Source of the DNA: Flavobacterium sp.
Lineage (GTDB): Bacteria > Bacteroidota > Bacteroidia > Chitinophagales > Chitinophagaceae
Direction of reading: 5' to 3'
Length of the DNA: 40,858 nucleotides
Assembly (NCBI GenBank): GCA_030053925.1
Contig: JASGCX010000030.1
Span: forward strand, 1-40,858
Shown: positions 1 to 11,000 of the stretch, piece after piece
Layout: each line of letters opens with the position of its first letter
Position numbering within the stretch: the first letter of the stretch is position 1
Notes under the pieces: model-generated
Told to the model about the DNA's origin: nothing
Seen by the model: the letters and a program-made list of their open reading frames with translations, nothing else
Database searches by the model: none
Program-made: the position numbers and the translations under genes

Positions 1-174
1 GTAGTTATTGGTGGCAATTGCCAAAGCCCAATAGCCGCAATGGCAAAAGATAGCAATGTTAGCTTATTACCCATTACCAAACAGAAGAGTACCAAAGTGC
101 TATACGATTTTTTAAACCAACAAAACCATGTACCCCCACTGCCTATACTGTTTAGAGTGGGTTGGGGGATGTAG
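1..174 (+). CDS. 3' end of an unidentified protein
   Basis: An open frame enters from the left edge and stops with TAG, giving the last 57 residues of a protein that starts outside the window. The visible part begins VVIGGNCQSPIAAM and ends FRVGWGM. I do not recognise the family. It lies on the same strand as the next gene with only 35 nt between them and no terminator hairpin visible, so it could be co-transcribed with the RHS-type cluster or be the last gene of a preceding unit. The reading frame is supported only by its openness and by codon use like that of the neighbours. Confidence 0.5.
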   Translation, partial: VVIGGNCQSPIAAMAKDSNVSLLPITKQKSTKVLYDFLNQQNHVPPLPILFRVGWGM

Positions 175-209
175 AATTTTAAATTAGAATTTATAAATGA
201 AAAAAAAGT

Positions 210-1616
210 ATGAAACAATTATTAGTTCTAGGAATTATGGTGTTAGGGATTAATTATCTCAATGCCCAAACTACTGTTTTTACTGCGCCACCAAGCAGCA
301 GTAACAATACTGTTAATTTAAACACTTTTAAGTATTCTACCTGTGATAACCCAGGATGGATAAAAATGGGAACGTTGACTTTGCCTCAAGAGGGTAATAA
401 TGCGTTTATACGTTTGTTCGCTGGGGCAGGCTATAATGCAGTGCAAAGCCAAAACGGTCGTACTGAAATATTTATTAGAACAAGCAACGGCGCATCTGCC
501 GGCGAAGGTGGCAAATACTTTACAGCGATAGCTACTAATTATGGGCAAAAAAAACTTGCTAGTCAAATAAAAATTGTACATGATAACAGTACAGATTTAT
601 TTGATATTTATGTATATATGGGTGTATATAATGGTAATGGCTTTTATACTGTAGAAGCAGGTGCAGGTTCGTGGGTAAATGCTATTAGTGCGAGTTGCTC
701 AACAGTTTCTGAACCAACCGCTAATGTTTATAATGTTCCTTTTGAATTTAGAACGCAAGATGATACTTATTTGGCTAGTTCTTTATTTGTTAGAAAAAGC
801 GACGGCAGCGTGGGCATAGGTATTAATGAACCAGATGGAAAATTAGATGTGAATGGAGGCAAAATAAAGGTCTCGGATTATTATAATAGTAGTGGTATTG
901 GTGGTGCCATTCAGATTGATGCTAATGGCAGAACAGGTGCAGAGTCAAAATGGGTTATTTATAACATGAAAAAGAATGGACCATCGGTTGGTGCAGGCGG
1001 ATTGCAATTTTGGAATTATCCTGCTGATGGTACTAGCTATGGTGCTTGTTGCAATATGCGCTTGGCAATAACAGAAGATGGCAATGTTGGTATAGGCACT
1101 ATGCAACCCCTTGGTAAATTGCAAGTGGTAGTGCCAAATTCAACAGCAGGACTTCAAATTACAGGTAGTAACGGTTATGAAACGTGGTTTCCATACAGTG
1201 ATGGTAACAACTATATAAGAGGTAATACAATCATTTCAGACTTAGGCGGTACAGTATTAATTGGAACAAATACATTTCCTGCACCAAGTGCTTCTTATAA
1301 AATGGTTGTTGATGGAAAAGTTGGTGTAAGAAAATTGGTTGTAACGCAATTAGCTGGTTGGGCAGACTATGTATTTGTCCCTTCTTACAAATTACGCCCC
1401 CTACAAGATTTAGAAACATATATCAAACAACACCAGCACTTACCAGATGTGCCTTCTGCAAGTGAGGTGGCAGCTAATGGTATTGATTTGGGTGATAATC
1501 AAGCGGTTTTATTGAAAAAGATTGAGGAGTTGACTTTGTATGTGATAGAGCAAAACAAAGAATTGCAAATGCAAAAAAAAGAAATTCAATTACTTAAAAA
1601 AACGAGGGGGCAATAG
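210..1616 (+). CDS. Secreted GIGT-repeat protein with C-terminal coiled coil
   Basis: A 468-residue exported protein. Residues 1-20 form a signal peptide (basic start, hydrophobic LLVLGIMVLGI core, cleavage after NAQ). Three spaced motifs follow: VGIGINEPDGKLDV near residue 200, VGIGTMQPLGKLQV near 292 and VLIGTNTFP near 348. These are typical of large secreted Bacteroidota proteins that resemble phage tail-fibre tips. The end carries a YVFVPSYKLRPL / QHQHLPDVPSA stretch and then a heptad-like coiled coil (about residues 430-466, rich in K, E, I and L). The architecture suggests a trimeric surface fibre or adhesin; that role is inferred. It opens a tightly packed gene run, with the next start 6 nt after this stop. 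The ATG at 210 is preferred over the out-of-frame ATG at 197 because only the former gives the signal peptide. Confidence 0.8.
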   Translation: MKQLLVLGIMVLGINYLNAQTTVFTAPPSSSNNTVNLNTFKYSTCDNPGWIKMGTLTLPQEGNNAFIRLFAGAGYNAVQSQNGRTEIFIRTSNGASAGEGGKYFTAIATNYGQKKLASQIKIVHDNSTDLFDIYVYMGVYNGNGFYTVEAGAGSWVNAISASCSTVSEPTANVYNVPFEFRTQDDTYLASSLFVRKSDGSVGIGINEPDGKLDVNGGKIKVSDYYNSSGIGGAIQIDANGRTGAESKWVIYNMKKNGPSVGAGGLQFWNYPADGTSYGACCNMRLAITEDGNVGIGTMQPLGKLQVVVPNSTAGLQITGSNGYETWFPYSDGNNYIRGNTIISDLGGTVLIGTNTFPAPSASYKMVVDGKVGVRKLVVTQLAGWADYVFVPSYKLRPLQDLETYIKQHQHLPDVPSASEVAANGIDLGDNQAVLLKKIEELTLYVIEQNKELQMQKKEIQLLKKTRGQ

Positions 1617-1622
1617 TATTTA

Positions 1623-3944
1623 ATGCGTAATAGGGCTAAATATCTAATTACTTTTAGCTTACTGATATTGGTATTATCAGTAAAAAGTCAGTCGATAGAG
1701 ACAGAAGATATTGACGCTAGTATCTATTACCTTAAGGTAAAAAGTGACAGTGGACTTACTTATGTTAATTTTAGTCAAAACGTTTGTAAGGGGTATTTTT
1801 TTGAACAAGTATTTGTAAAAAAAATGAGTCTAACATATCAAAACGATGAGAGTAAATCTGAAATCGTAACTAAGAAAGTATTAGATTTCCTAAATGTAAA
1901 AGGATACATTAGTTATGAGTATTACTATAATCAAAGGATTGATACCCCTATTGCTTCTTCGGCATATCAACAACATACAATCAGTGGTCAGCTAAAATTT
2001 ACACTTAAAAATAGGTATCCGTTTAATGTATCTTTTACTACAAGACAAACTAACAATCCCTTTTTTAATAACTTTTTTGATTTAGGTTTTGTATTTGACA
2101 AGTATGCTTTTACTCAGTTGCGAAGAGAACATTACCTAAAGAGAATTACAGTTGATAAACCACTTGAAAAAGCGATAAAGAGTAATCAACAAGCGATAAA
2201 AAAAATGGATAGTGAATATAATGATATTTTGAAGGGGCTTGATGAGAAAACAATTACTCAAGCTATTGTGCATGAAAGAGAGCAATTGCTAGAAGCAAGA
2301 TTTAAAAAGTCTGTAAATGTCATTTCTTTCTATTTAAAAGACAGTGTTTTTAAGACATTAAAACATAAAAGTGAAGAGTTCCAAGTTGTAATACCTGGTG
2401 ATACAGTGTGGCAAAAGCATACTAAAGAAATGCCTAAATGGATTAAAGATACTGTAACCAAAACCCCCACCGAAAAATGGTACGAGGCACAGATACAGCG
2501 CATTAATTCATTAAAATCTTCTATGGAGAAGCTTCTTAAATATAATGACAGTATTAATAATGCTACTATATCTGAAAAAAAGAGTTTTGAAACTTCATTT
2601 GGCGATTACGGCAAATGGAAAATCCACAAACAGAAATATGGCGAAAAAAGGCTAGATAAAAATGATAAATTTTCCTCATTGTTAGATAATATCAAGTCTA
2701 TTGGAATTGGTAGGTCTAATGTTGACTATAGTGACCTGACAGTAAGAAATTTAAACTTAACTGGCTTACAAATTGAATACCAGCCAAATTTATATTATGC
2801 AATTGCTGCTGGAAGAATAGATTACAGCTTCCGTGATTTTTTCATGGCTAACAACAATCTAATGCCTAAACAGGAGTTTTATATTGCTCGACTCGGCTTA
2901 GTTAGAGATAATAAAGCTAGTTTAATTGTGAGTTCTTTTGCAGGTAAAAAGAATTCTTATTTATCGAACAATTACATGTCAAATTATTTTACTGGCTATT
3001 CGCTTTTAACCAAATTTTTCTTGAAAGATGATAGTTATATAGAATGTGAGTTCGCTAAAACAAGCCCTACTTTAAATAGTATAAATCGAGATAAGCCAGC
3101 CAAACTCTTCGGATTTAGTGATAATAGCAATATGGCAATTGCTGCAAAAATCTCCTTGAATTTCGACCAAACGCATACTTTATTAAATGGTAATTACCGT
3201 AAAATAGGTTACGCATTTCAGAGTATAAATCTCTTTAGTAATACACTTAATCAAAGTGCTTGGTCGCTTAAGTTGGAGCAAAAATTATTTAAAAATTCTA
3301 TAAAATTAACTGCGGCTTTACGTAAGAATGATTTTAATTATCCATCTGTTACACAGAATTTTAATACAAATACTGTTTTTAAAACATTAAAAGTTGATCT
3401 ACGCCAAAAAGCATTTTTCCTAAGCGTTGGTTATTTCCCTGGAACACAATTAATAAAACTTGATAGTAATAAGATTGTACAGAATCTCTATTATATGTTT
3501 AATTCAACAGGTGGTTATACAAAAAAAATAGGCAGTTTTTATTCATCTACGATAGTAAATTATAATGAATTTATCAATCAGTCAAGTGACACTGGCTTTG
3601 TTTATTATAATGGCAAATCATTTCAAGTAAATCAGTCTTTTAGCTCTAATAACCTTGTATTGCAAGCTGGATTTACCTTAAATAAACAACAGACTTTGAA
3701 TTATTTTACAATTGAGTCTTCTGTAGAAATTTCTAAGATTAAATGGTTGTCTGTCGGCTTCGGATTTAAATATAATAAAATCAAGTCTGGAAATAGTTAT
3801 TGGGGAGGTACAGGTAATGCAACCATTACAATTGGTCATTGGGCTACTATAAGGGCTAGTTATGATCAACTTTTTATACCATCAAAAAATAATGAACTGT
3901 CTAAAGCTGATTTAGGCAGAATTATTCTAATTAAATATCTATAA
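1623..3944 (+). CDS. Predicted outer-membrane beta-barrel protein with periplasmic coiled coil
   Basis: A 773-residue protein with a signal peptide (MRNRAKYLITFSLLILVLSVKSQS, cleavage near residue 22-24). Residues about 178-232 and 281-315 are charged, helical and coiled-coil-like. The rest of the C-terminal half (about 370-773) is an alternation of short polar turns and amphipathic strands rich in Tyr, Phe and Asn, as in outer-membrane barrels. I do not recognise a named family. It is packed between two other exported products (6 nt and 3 nt gaps), which suggests translational coupling and a shared task. My inference is that it anchors or exports the neighbouring giant RHS-type proteins. Gliding or T9SS-associated barrels are an alternative comparison, but no diagnostic motif is visible. 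Confidence 0.65.
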   Translation: MRNRAKYLITFSLLILVLSVKSQSIETEDIDASIYYLKVKSDSGLTYVNFSQNVCKGYFFEQVFVKKMSLTYQNDESKSEIVTKKVLDFLNVKGYISYEYYYNQRIDTPIASSAYQQHTISGQLKFTLKNRYPFNVSFTTRQTNNPFFNNFFDLGFVFDKYAFTQLRREHYLKRITVDKPLEKAIKSNQQAIKKMDSEYNDILKGLDEKTITQAIVHEREQLLEARFKKSVNVISFYLKDSVFKTLKHKSEEFQVVIPGDTVWQKHTKEMPKWIKDTVTKTPTEKWYEAQIQRINSLKSSMEKLLKYNDSINNATISEKKSFETSFGDYGKWKIHKQKYGEKRLDKNDKFSSLLDNIKSIGIGRSNVDYSDLTVRNLNLTGLQIEYQPNLYYAIAAGRIDYSFRDFFMANNNLMPKQEFYIARLGLVRDNKASLIVSSFAGKKNSYLSNNYMSNYFTGYSLLTKFFLKDDSYIECEFAKTSPTLNSINRDKPAKLFGFSDNSNMAIAAKISLNFDQTHTLLNGNYRKIGYAFQSINLFSNTLNQSAWSLKLEQKLFKNSIKLTAALRKNDFNYPSVTQNFNTNTVFKTLKVDLRQKAFFLSVGYFPGTQLIKLDSNKIVQNLYYMFNSTGGYTKKIGSFYSSTIVNYNEFINQSSDTGFVYYNGKSFQVNQSFSSNNLVLQAGFTLNKQQTLNYFTIESSVEISKIKWLSVGFGFKYNKIKSGNSYWGGTGNATITIGHWATIRASYDQLFIPSKNNELSKADLGRIILIKYL

Positions 3945-3947
3945 ACT

Positions 3948-5027
3948 ATGCGGCGTATTAAATGTTTTTGTTTGGTTTTTATTTTATCTGTTACCATTTC
4001 ACAAGCACAGGTTGTTATTACTGCTCCTAGCTTGCCAAGTGGGATAGTTAAAACTGATATGCTTTGGAATGTAATTGTAGTAAACCAAGACCAACAGTTT
4101 GATGGGATTTTACAATTAACAATCAATGATAAAAGCAATAGAACCGTTTTTAATGCTAGTAGTAGCAATTTGAATATCCCAAAAGGTGCTAAAACCATTT
4201 TTTATAATTCTGTACTGCCAATTTTTTATTCATACAACACTATAGGCACAAGTAACGAGTGGTTGAAAGCTGGCAAATACTTTATTTGTTACTCACTTAC
4301 AAAATTAAATAAAGGTGAGTCACCTATAGCTCAAGAATGCCTAGAACTGAATGTAGAGCCATTAACACCGCCTTTACTTAATGAACCTTCTGATAAAGGT
4401 AAAATATATGAGATTCGCCCTAATTTTTCATGGTTAGCCCCAACACCATTGCAAATATTTAGTGATTTGAAATATGAAATAAAATTAGTAGAGCAGCAGA
4501 AGGGACAAAGTGCAAGTGATGCTTTAAAAAACAGCAGTCCAATATATTTTGAAAACGGGTTGACTCAGGTTTCTAAAGTTCTACCATCTTCTTATAAAGC
4601 CCTAGAAGTAGATCATGATTATGTATGGCAAGTAACAGCCTACGATCCTAATTATAGTGTTAAAAGTGAATTTTGGCAGTTTACTGTTGTGCGAGATAGT
4701 ATAAATGATATTTTGGAACAAACGCCTTATTTGTCAATTGGACTACGTAAAAGCGATATTGGAATAATGCATCAAGGTTTTGTTAAAATAGTATTATATA
4801 ACTATACGAAGGATTCTATCGCAAATTTATGTTTGAAAGAAGATGGTAGTGACGATAAAAGCTGCATTGAGAATTTAATTGTTCCGATAAAACATGGTGA
4901 AAATTATTTAGTAAAACAAATTTCTACAAGATTAAAACTTGATGAGAAGAAGACATATCAAATTGTTTGGGTTAATAGTCTAGGAGAAAAATTCACACTG
5001 AGATATCTACCAAAATATTATAAATAA
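3948..5027 (+). CDS. Secreted protein with fibronectin-III-like domain
   Basis: A 359-residue protein with a signal peptide ending ISQAQ (about residue 20). Residues about 128-245 look like a fibronectin type III domain: LTPPLLNEPSDKG, then RPNFSWLAPTP, then a YVWQVTAYD strand and FWQFTV. This arrangement resembles the N-terminal region of TANFOR-type Bacteroidota proteins, a comparison from memory of the family. The preceding part is an Ig-like strand-rich module and the remainder is a further beta-rich segment without a recognised signature. It starts 3 nt after the barrel gene and is followed 38 nt later by the first giant gene, so it is very probably part of the same transcription unit. 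A role as a scaffold or surface adaptor is inferred. Confidence 0.65.
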   Translation: MRRIKCFCLVFILSVTISQAQVVITAPSLPSGIVKTDMLWNVIVVNQDQQFDGILQLTINDKSNRTVFNASSSNLNIPKGAKTIFYNSVLPIFYSYNTIGTSNEWLKAGKYFICYSLTKLNKGESPIAQECLELNVEPLTPPLLNEPSDKGKIYEIRPNFSWLAPTPLQIFSDLKYEIKLVEQQKGQSASDALKNSSPIYFENGLTQVSKVLPSSYKALEVDHDYVWQVTAYDPNYSVKSEFWQFTVVRDSINDILEQTPYLSIGLRKSDIGIMHQGFVKIVLYNYTKDSIANLCLKEDGSDDKSCIENLIVPIKHGENYLVKQISTRLKLDEKKTYQIVWVNSLGEKFTLRYLPKYYK

Positions 5028-5065
5028 GTTCTGGTATAAGAATAAACATTGTAAATATTGAATTT

Positions 5066-8000
5066 ATGAATCGCCAAAAGTTTTCTGCTTCTATATTATT
5101 AGTGGTATTTTATTTTAATTTTTTAGGAACGCTCTTTGCATCAAAGCGTACATTAGAAGGCAATATTTTTAATGGTATTGACTATTTGCATCGTTATTCT
5201 AAAGTTCTTGATAATGCTAAGGAAATAAGGGCTATTAGAAATCTATCTGATGATAAAAGAAGGCTAGAACACTTTTTTGGTGGTGGACCTAGTCAGCCTG
5301 AAATGGCTTCTTTTAAATCTGTAAATGCAGATAACCTTGTTAATACTTTTACTGGTGATTTTTCTTATAATATTCCCCTAATGGATGTTGGTGGTTATCC
5401 AATTAATCTTTTTTACAGTGGTGGTATAACTATGGAACAAGAGGCTAGCTGGGTAGGGCTAGGTTGGAATATTAATCCTGGCGCTATTACTAGGAATATG
5501 AGAGGTTTGCCAGATGATTTTGATGGAACAGACCTAATAACAAAAACGCAGCACATTAAGGATGATAAAACTTATGGTGTTTCAGCGTCTGCAAGTGGTG
5601 AGTTTTTTGGTCTAGGGCCTGATATCGGGTTTAATGCTGGTCTGTTTTACAATACGAATAAAGGTTTTGGTATTGAAGCAGGAGGAAATGCAAGTATAAG
5701 TTTAGGACTTAGCAAGAAGAGTAGAGATGAAAATACATCTTTTACACCTTCTGTAAATTTAGGTATAGGTTTAAATATTAATTCGCAAGAAGGTTTATCT
5801 ATACAACCAAGTATGGGTTTATATTTAAAAGAGGCAGACAAAAATGATAAATACGGCTTTCAAGTTGGAACAAGCTACAATTCTAGATCAGGTATAAGTG
5901 GATTGAACATTGAAGGCGAGGTTGGTAAATTTAATAGAGTTACTAATACATCTTATCCTGGTGCGTCGTATTCTTATCCATTAAATACTTCAATAAGTTT
6001 TGCAAAGCCGTCTTATGTTCCTAGCATCAGAATGCCTTTAACGCATTCTAATACAAGCTTCGAATTCAAAACAGGTGGGGCAACCATTGGCTTTCATGGC
6101 AGCGTTTCAATTAAAGGCTACTTATCTAAAGGGCAAATTAAGCCCATTGATATTATACAGAAAAAACTGGCAGTTGGTTATCTACATCTTGAGAATGGTA
6201 ACGATAATAAGGCAGCTTTGCTTGATTTTAATAGGCTTAATGATGGTCCATACACACAAACTACGCCTTTAATATCTATACCATATTATACTTACGATGT
6301 GTTTAGTATTAGTGGCGAGGGTACGGGTGGTAGCTTCAGAGCTTATAGGGGAAACGTTGGTTTTGTAAGAGACCCATATACCAGAACAAAGTCTGAAAAT
6401 AATTCCTTTGGATTTGAATTAGGGGCTGGTAATTTATTTCATGGCGGTATAGAATATAACTATGTAAATACACCAACAACCGTATATAAATGGAGCAGTA
6501 ATAATGATGCGGAAGGAGCTTTGAAATTCCAAACATCAAAGGCTGAAAGAGAAGGGGTTTATTTTAAAAATCCGGGAGAAAAAGCCATTGTTTCTAAAGA
6601 CTACTACGAAGCCATTGGTGGAGACAATATCGCAAGACTAAGCTTATTAAATAATGGCTCTAGCCAGCCAATAGCCTTACCAGCAGTTGATATTTTTGAT
6701 AATAATAGAAAATTTAGCAAAAAAATTTCGTTAAATGCTGATAATACATCAAAGAAAATTAGAGACAAAAGAACTCAGGTAATTTCCTACCTAACTGCTG
6801 AAGAAGCTGAAAGAATTGGTTTTGATAAGAAAATAAAAATATATCCATTAAATGATTTTAGTTTAATAGGAAACTGTAATGTGGCAGAAACACCTGTTAA
6901 TACAATTTCTAGGGTTACGGAGTCTAATGAGCCCATGGACATTGATTCTAACTATCGACGTAGAAACCACATATCCGAAATTGATGTGTTAGAGCAGGAT
7001 GGGAAACGTTATATTTATGGAATTCCTGTTTATAATACCATTCAAAAAGAAGTTAGTTTTAGTGTTGGAAGTACTCCAATAGATGTCAATCGTGGAATTG
7101 TGACCTACAATAGTGGCGAAAATTCGTCAAGCAATATATCTGGGAAAGATAATTTCTATCAAGCGGAAACAACACCAGCTTATGCACATTCGTTTCTTTT
7201 AACCGCTTTATTATCGTCAGACTATGTTGATGTAACGAATAATGGTATTACTGATGATGATTTAGGCGATGCAATTAAGTTTAATTATAGTCGTTTTGGT
7301 TTTGATGGCACAAAATGGAAAAATTATAAATGGCGTACACCCTTTAAGGCAAATAGTGCAAATACAGCTATATATAATGAAGGGCTTAAAACAGATGGTA
7401 ATGACCAAAAAGCTTCGTATACTTATGGGGAGCGTGAAATGTGGTATTGGCATTCTGTAGAGTCTAAAAACATGATTGCAGTATTTCGATTGGGTAATAG
7501 AAGCGATAATAAACAACCAAGTGATGAAAATGGAAACACATCACAAGACGATGCTGCTCTTAAAAAACTTGATAGAATTGACTTGTATTCAAAAGCTGCC
7601 TACATAAAATACTTAGCTGCTATTCAAGCAAATTCATCGGCTATTCAGCCAAAGCCAATTAAATCAGTTCTTTTCGAATATTTTGATGAAACACAAAAAG
7701 ATAAACAATTATGCATTGGTACGCCTTTAAATGCTGATAATTCGCAAGGTAAATTAACACTCAAAAGTGTATGCTTTACTTATAATGGTAATGATAAGCT
7801 GAAGAAGAATGTTTATCGATTTGGCTATACAAATAATAAACCATACGCAACAAATTCTGCTGATCGTTGGGGTACATACAAAGACTTTATAAGTAATCCT
7901 ACTAATCAATCAAATGCTGATTTCCCATACAGCCTTCAAATAAATGCACCGTTTAATACTTCAGTCACTAAACAGGTTATTGATGTTAATGCGGCTCCAT

Positions 8001-11000
8001 GGGCTTTAAATAAAATTTTATTACCTGCTGGTGCTCAATTAAATATCACTTACGAATCAGATGATTATGGCTATGTTCAAAATAAGCGTGCTGCTCAAAT
8101 GTTCAGAATAGTAGGTTTCGCAAATAGTCCAACAAATACACCTAGACCATATTTAAATGAATCTGCTGTTCATTTAGGTGGTAATTATTCAGATGATGAC
8201 TACAAATATGTTTTCATAGAAGTACCAAAAATGCCTGAGAGTTCGCTAAGTGCTAGAGCAAGAAAAATAACTGTTTATAGAGATTACCTAGAGGGTATTA
8301 CACAATTGGCTTTCAAAATTTGGGTGTGGATGCCAAGAGATTATCAAAATCCACCTGGTGTAGAACCTATTAATGTGTATGCTAATGTTGATTTCAGCGA
8401 TATTAATAATTATGGCATAACCAATGATAATAAGATTTGGGTAAAGGTTAAAGAAGTAAGTGGTAACGCTAGCCCTATGATGGCTACAGCAATACAATTT
8501 ATGAAAGATAATTTACCTGCTAAAGCTTATCCAAGTTCAAATGTTGATCCTTCTGCCAGTGGAGCTATACAAATAATTCGATCTTTAATAGGTATGATGA
8601 CATCTATTGGCGAAGCGTTTACTGGTATTGAAACTAAAGCGAGGCTAAATAGAATGTGTAGTAAGGTAGATATGAGTAAATCGTATGTTCGCTTAAATAA
8701 TCCGTATTATTCTAAATTAGGTGGTGGTTATCGTGTTAAACAAGTTCGAATTAGTGATAATTGGAATAAAATGACCAATAGCTTTGATTCTGAATACGGA
8801 CAAAAATATGATTACACCACTTCAATTACAGTAGATGGCGTAAAAAAAACAATTAGTAGCGGTGTTGCTACTTACGAGCCATCAATAGGTGCTGAAGAAA
8901 ATCCTTTTAAATCTGTTCTAAATTACGATAGTAAACTTCCCATGGGACCAACTCAATATGGCTTTATTGATATGCCTTTTGGAGAAACGTTTTTCCCGTC
9001 ACCGATGGTAGGTTACAGTAAAGTAAGAGTTACAAGTCTACATCGTAGTGCAAAGACAAATAATTCAAGCGATAAAAAAATAAAGTCTGGCGTAGGTATT
9101 CAAGAAACCCAATATTATACCTCAAAAGATTTTCCTTCATTTAGTGATTTTACAGACTTTGATGGAAATAGTAATGTGCGATATACGTCAGACCCTATTC
9201 TTAAATTTTTAAAAATTGATGTAGAAGAGATGGTAACACTCAGCCAAGGATTTAGAGTAGTACTAAATGATATGAATGGAAAAATGAAAAGTCAAGCATC
9301 TTATCCAGAAAATGACGAGTTAAATCCAATAAACTATACAGAATACTTCTACAGATTAGAGAAAAAAGGTGATAACTCTTTCAATTTAAAAAACAATGTG
9401 CAAGTAGCTGGAAAAGATGGTGTCATCACTGAACAAGAAGTTGGTAAGGATATTGAAATGATGGTTGATTTTAGAGAACATAAAACTGAGACAACTAGTG
9501 GTGGTGTTCAATTTAACACAGATGGCTTTACAATCGGTCCTTTCCCTTTAGTAATACCTATTATGTTCAAGCCACCAATGAGAGATGTGAATACTTATCG
9601 TTCTGTCTCTGTTTTAAAAGTAATTAATCAATATGGTATTGTAGATAGTGTGCTGCAAATAGATAAGGGAAGCATGGTGTCTACCAAAAACTTAGTTTAC
9701 GATAAGGAAACAGGTGATGTATTGGTGAGTCGCACACAAAATGAGTTTAATAATCCTATTTATAATTTAAATTACCCTGCTCATTGGGTTTATAGCGGCA
9801 TGGAACCGGCAGCTAAGAATATTGATGTGGTGTATACCAATGTTTTATTTAGAAATGGATTCTTAGAAACACCAGCTGTTGATCAAACACTGTTTGAAAG
9901 TGGTGACGAAATTTATGTAGTAGACAATAGCAGTGTAGGTGTATCTAATACAACTGCTTGTATTGGACTAGGTGACCCAAGTGTATTGCCAATAAGTAAT
10001 GAGTATAAAATTTGGGCAGTTGATATAGCTAAGGATACCAGAAATACAAATCATCGCTTTATTTTTATTGATAAAAATGGTACGCCATATAATGCAGCAA
10101 GTGCAAATATTAGAATAGTGCGTTCGGGTAAAAGAAACATGTTAAGTGCATCGGTTGGTAGTATTACTTCCTTAAATAATCCTATAAATTCGGTTACCAA
10201 TAAAATTGATATTACTGATGCTACCAAAGTAATCAAATCAGGTGCTACTGAGTTTAAAGATAAGTGGAAAGGCGAAGAGGCATTTTATATAAAAAAAATA
10301 GAAACGCCATTATACAATCAAGACTGTGTGAAATTTGAACAAGTTTTTGAAAACGATGGTGAATGTTTTGAGAACCGTAATAATTATTTAATTGATTATT
10401 ACGGAGTACTAAGTTACCATTCTAATAGCGGCTTAAATCCACTTGTTAGTAATCGAGATATTTTTATAGATTTAGTTACTGAAACTGGCAATATTTTTAA
10501 CACGCAGAATAACTTCACATCAAACTCAACAGAAAAACTCGCCGCAGGACAACAGAGCATTTCTTTTAGTACTGGCTATGAAGGTTGTGAATACAATTTT
10601 CAAATAATGAAATTACATAAAATTAGATATTCTGATGGTAGTATTCCTAAATTTTGCCCTTCCAATCCTTCTAGTCCAATAATCACTTATAACTATGTAT
10701 GCGACTCTGTTTTCGACCACCAGCAAATGAATCCTTATCTCCATGGTATTTTAGGTAATTGGCGCAATAGTAAGAGTTATGTTTTTTATGGCGAAAGGCA
10801 AGAAAATGCATTCAATTCAACGAATGCAATTACAACGCCCACCAATATAAAAACTGATGGTGTAATAAAAGACTTTGAACCTTATTGGAAATATAGTCAA
10901 GCATCAGCTAAGGTAATGCCATCATCTAATGCTAATTGGGTGTGGAATAGCCAAGTTAGTCAAGTAAACCGAAAAGGGTTAGAGGTTGAAAATTTTGATG

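Noticed and set aside
210..1616. Prophage tail-fibre gene
   Set aside because: GIGT repeats and the C-terminal coiled coil resemble tail fibres, but a signal peptide is present and no phage genes are nearby.
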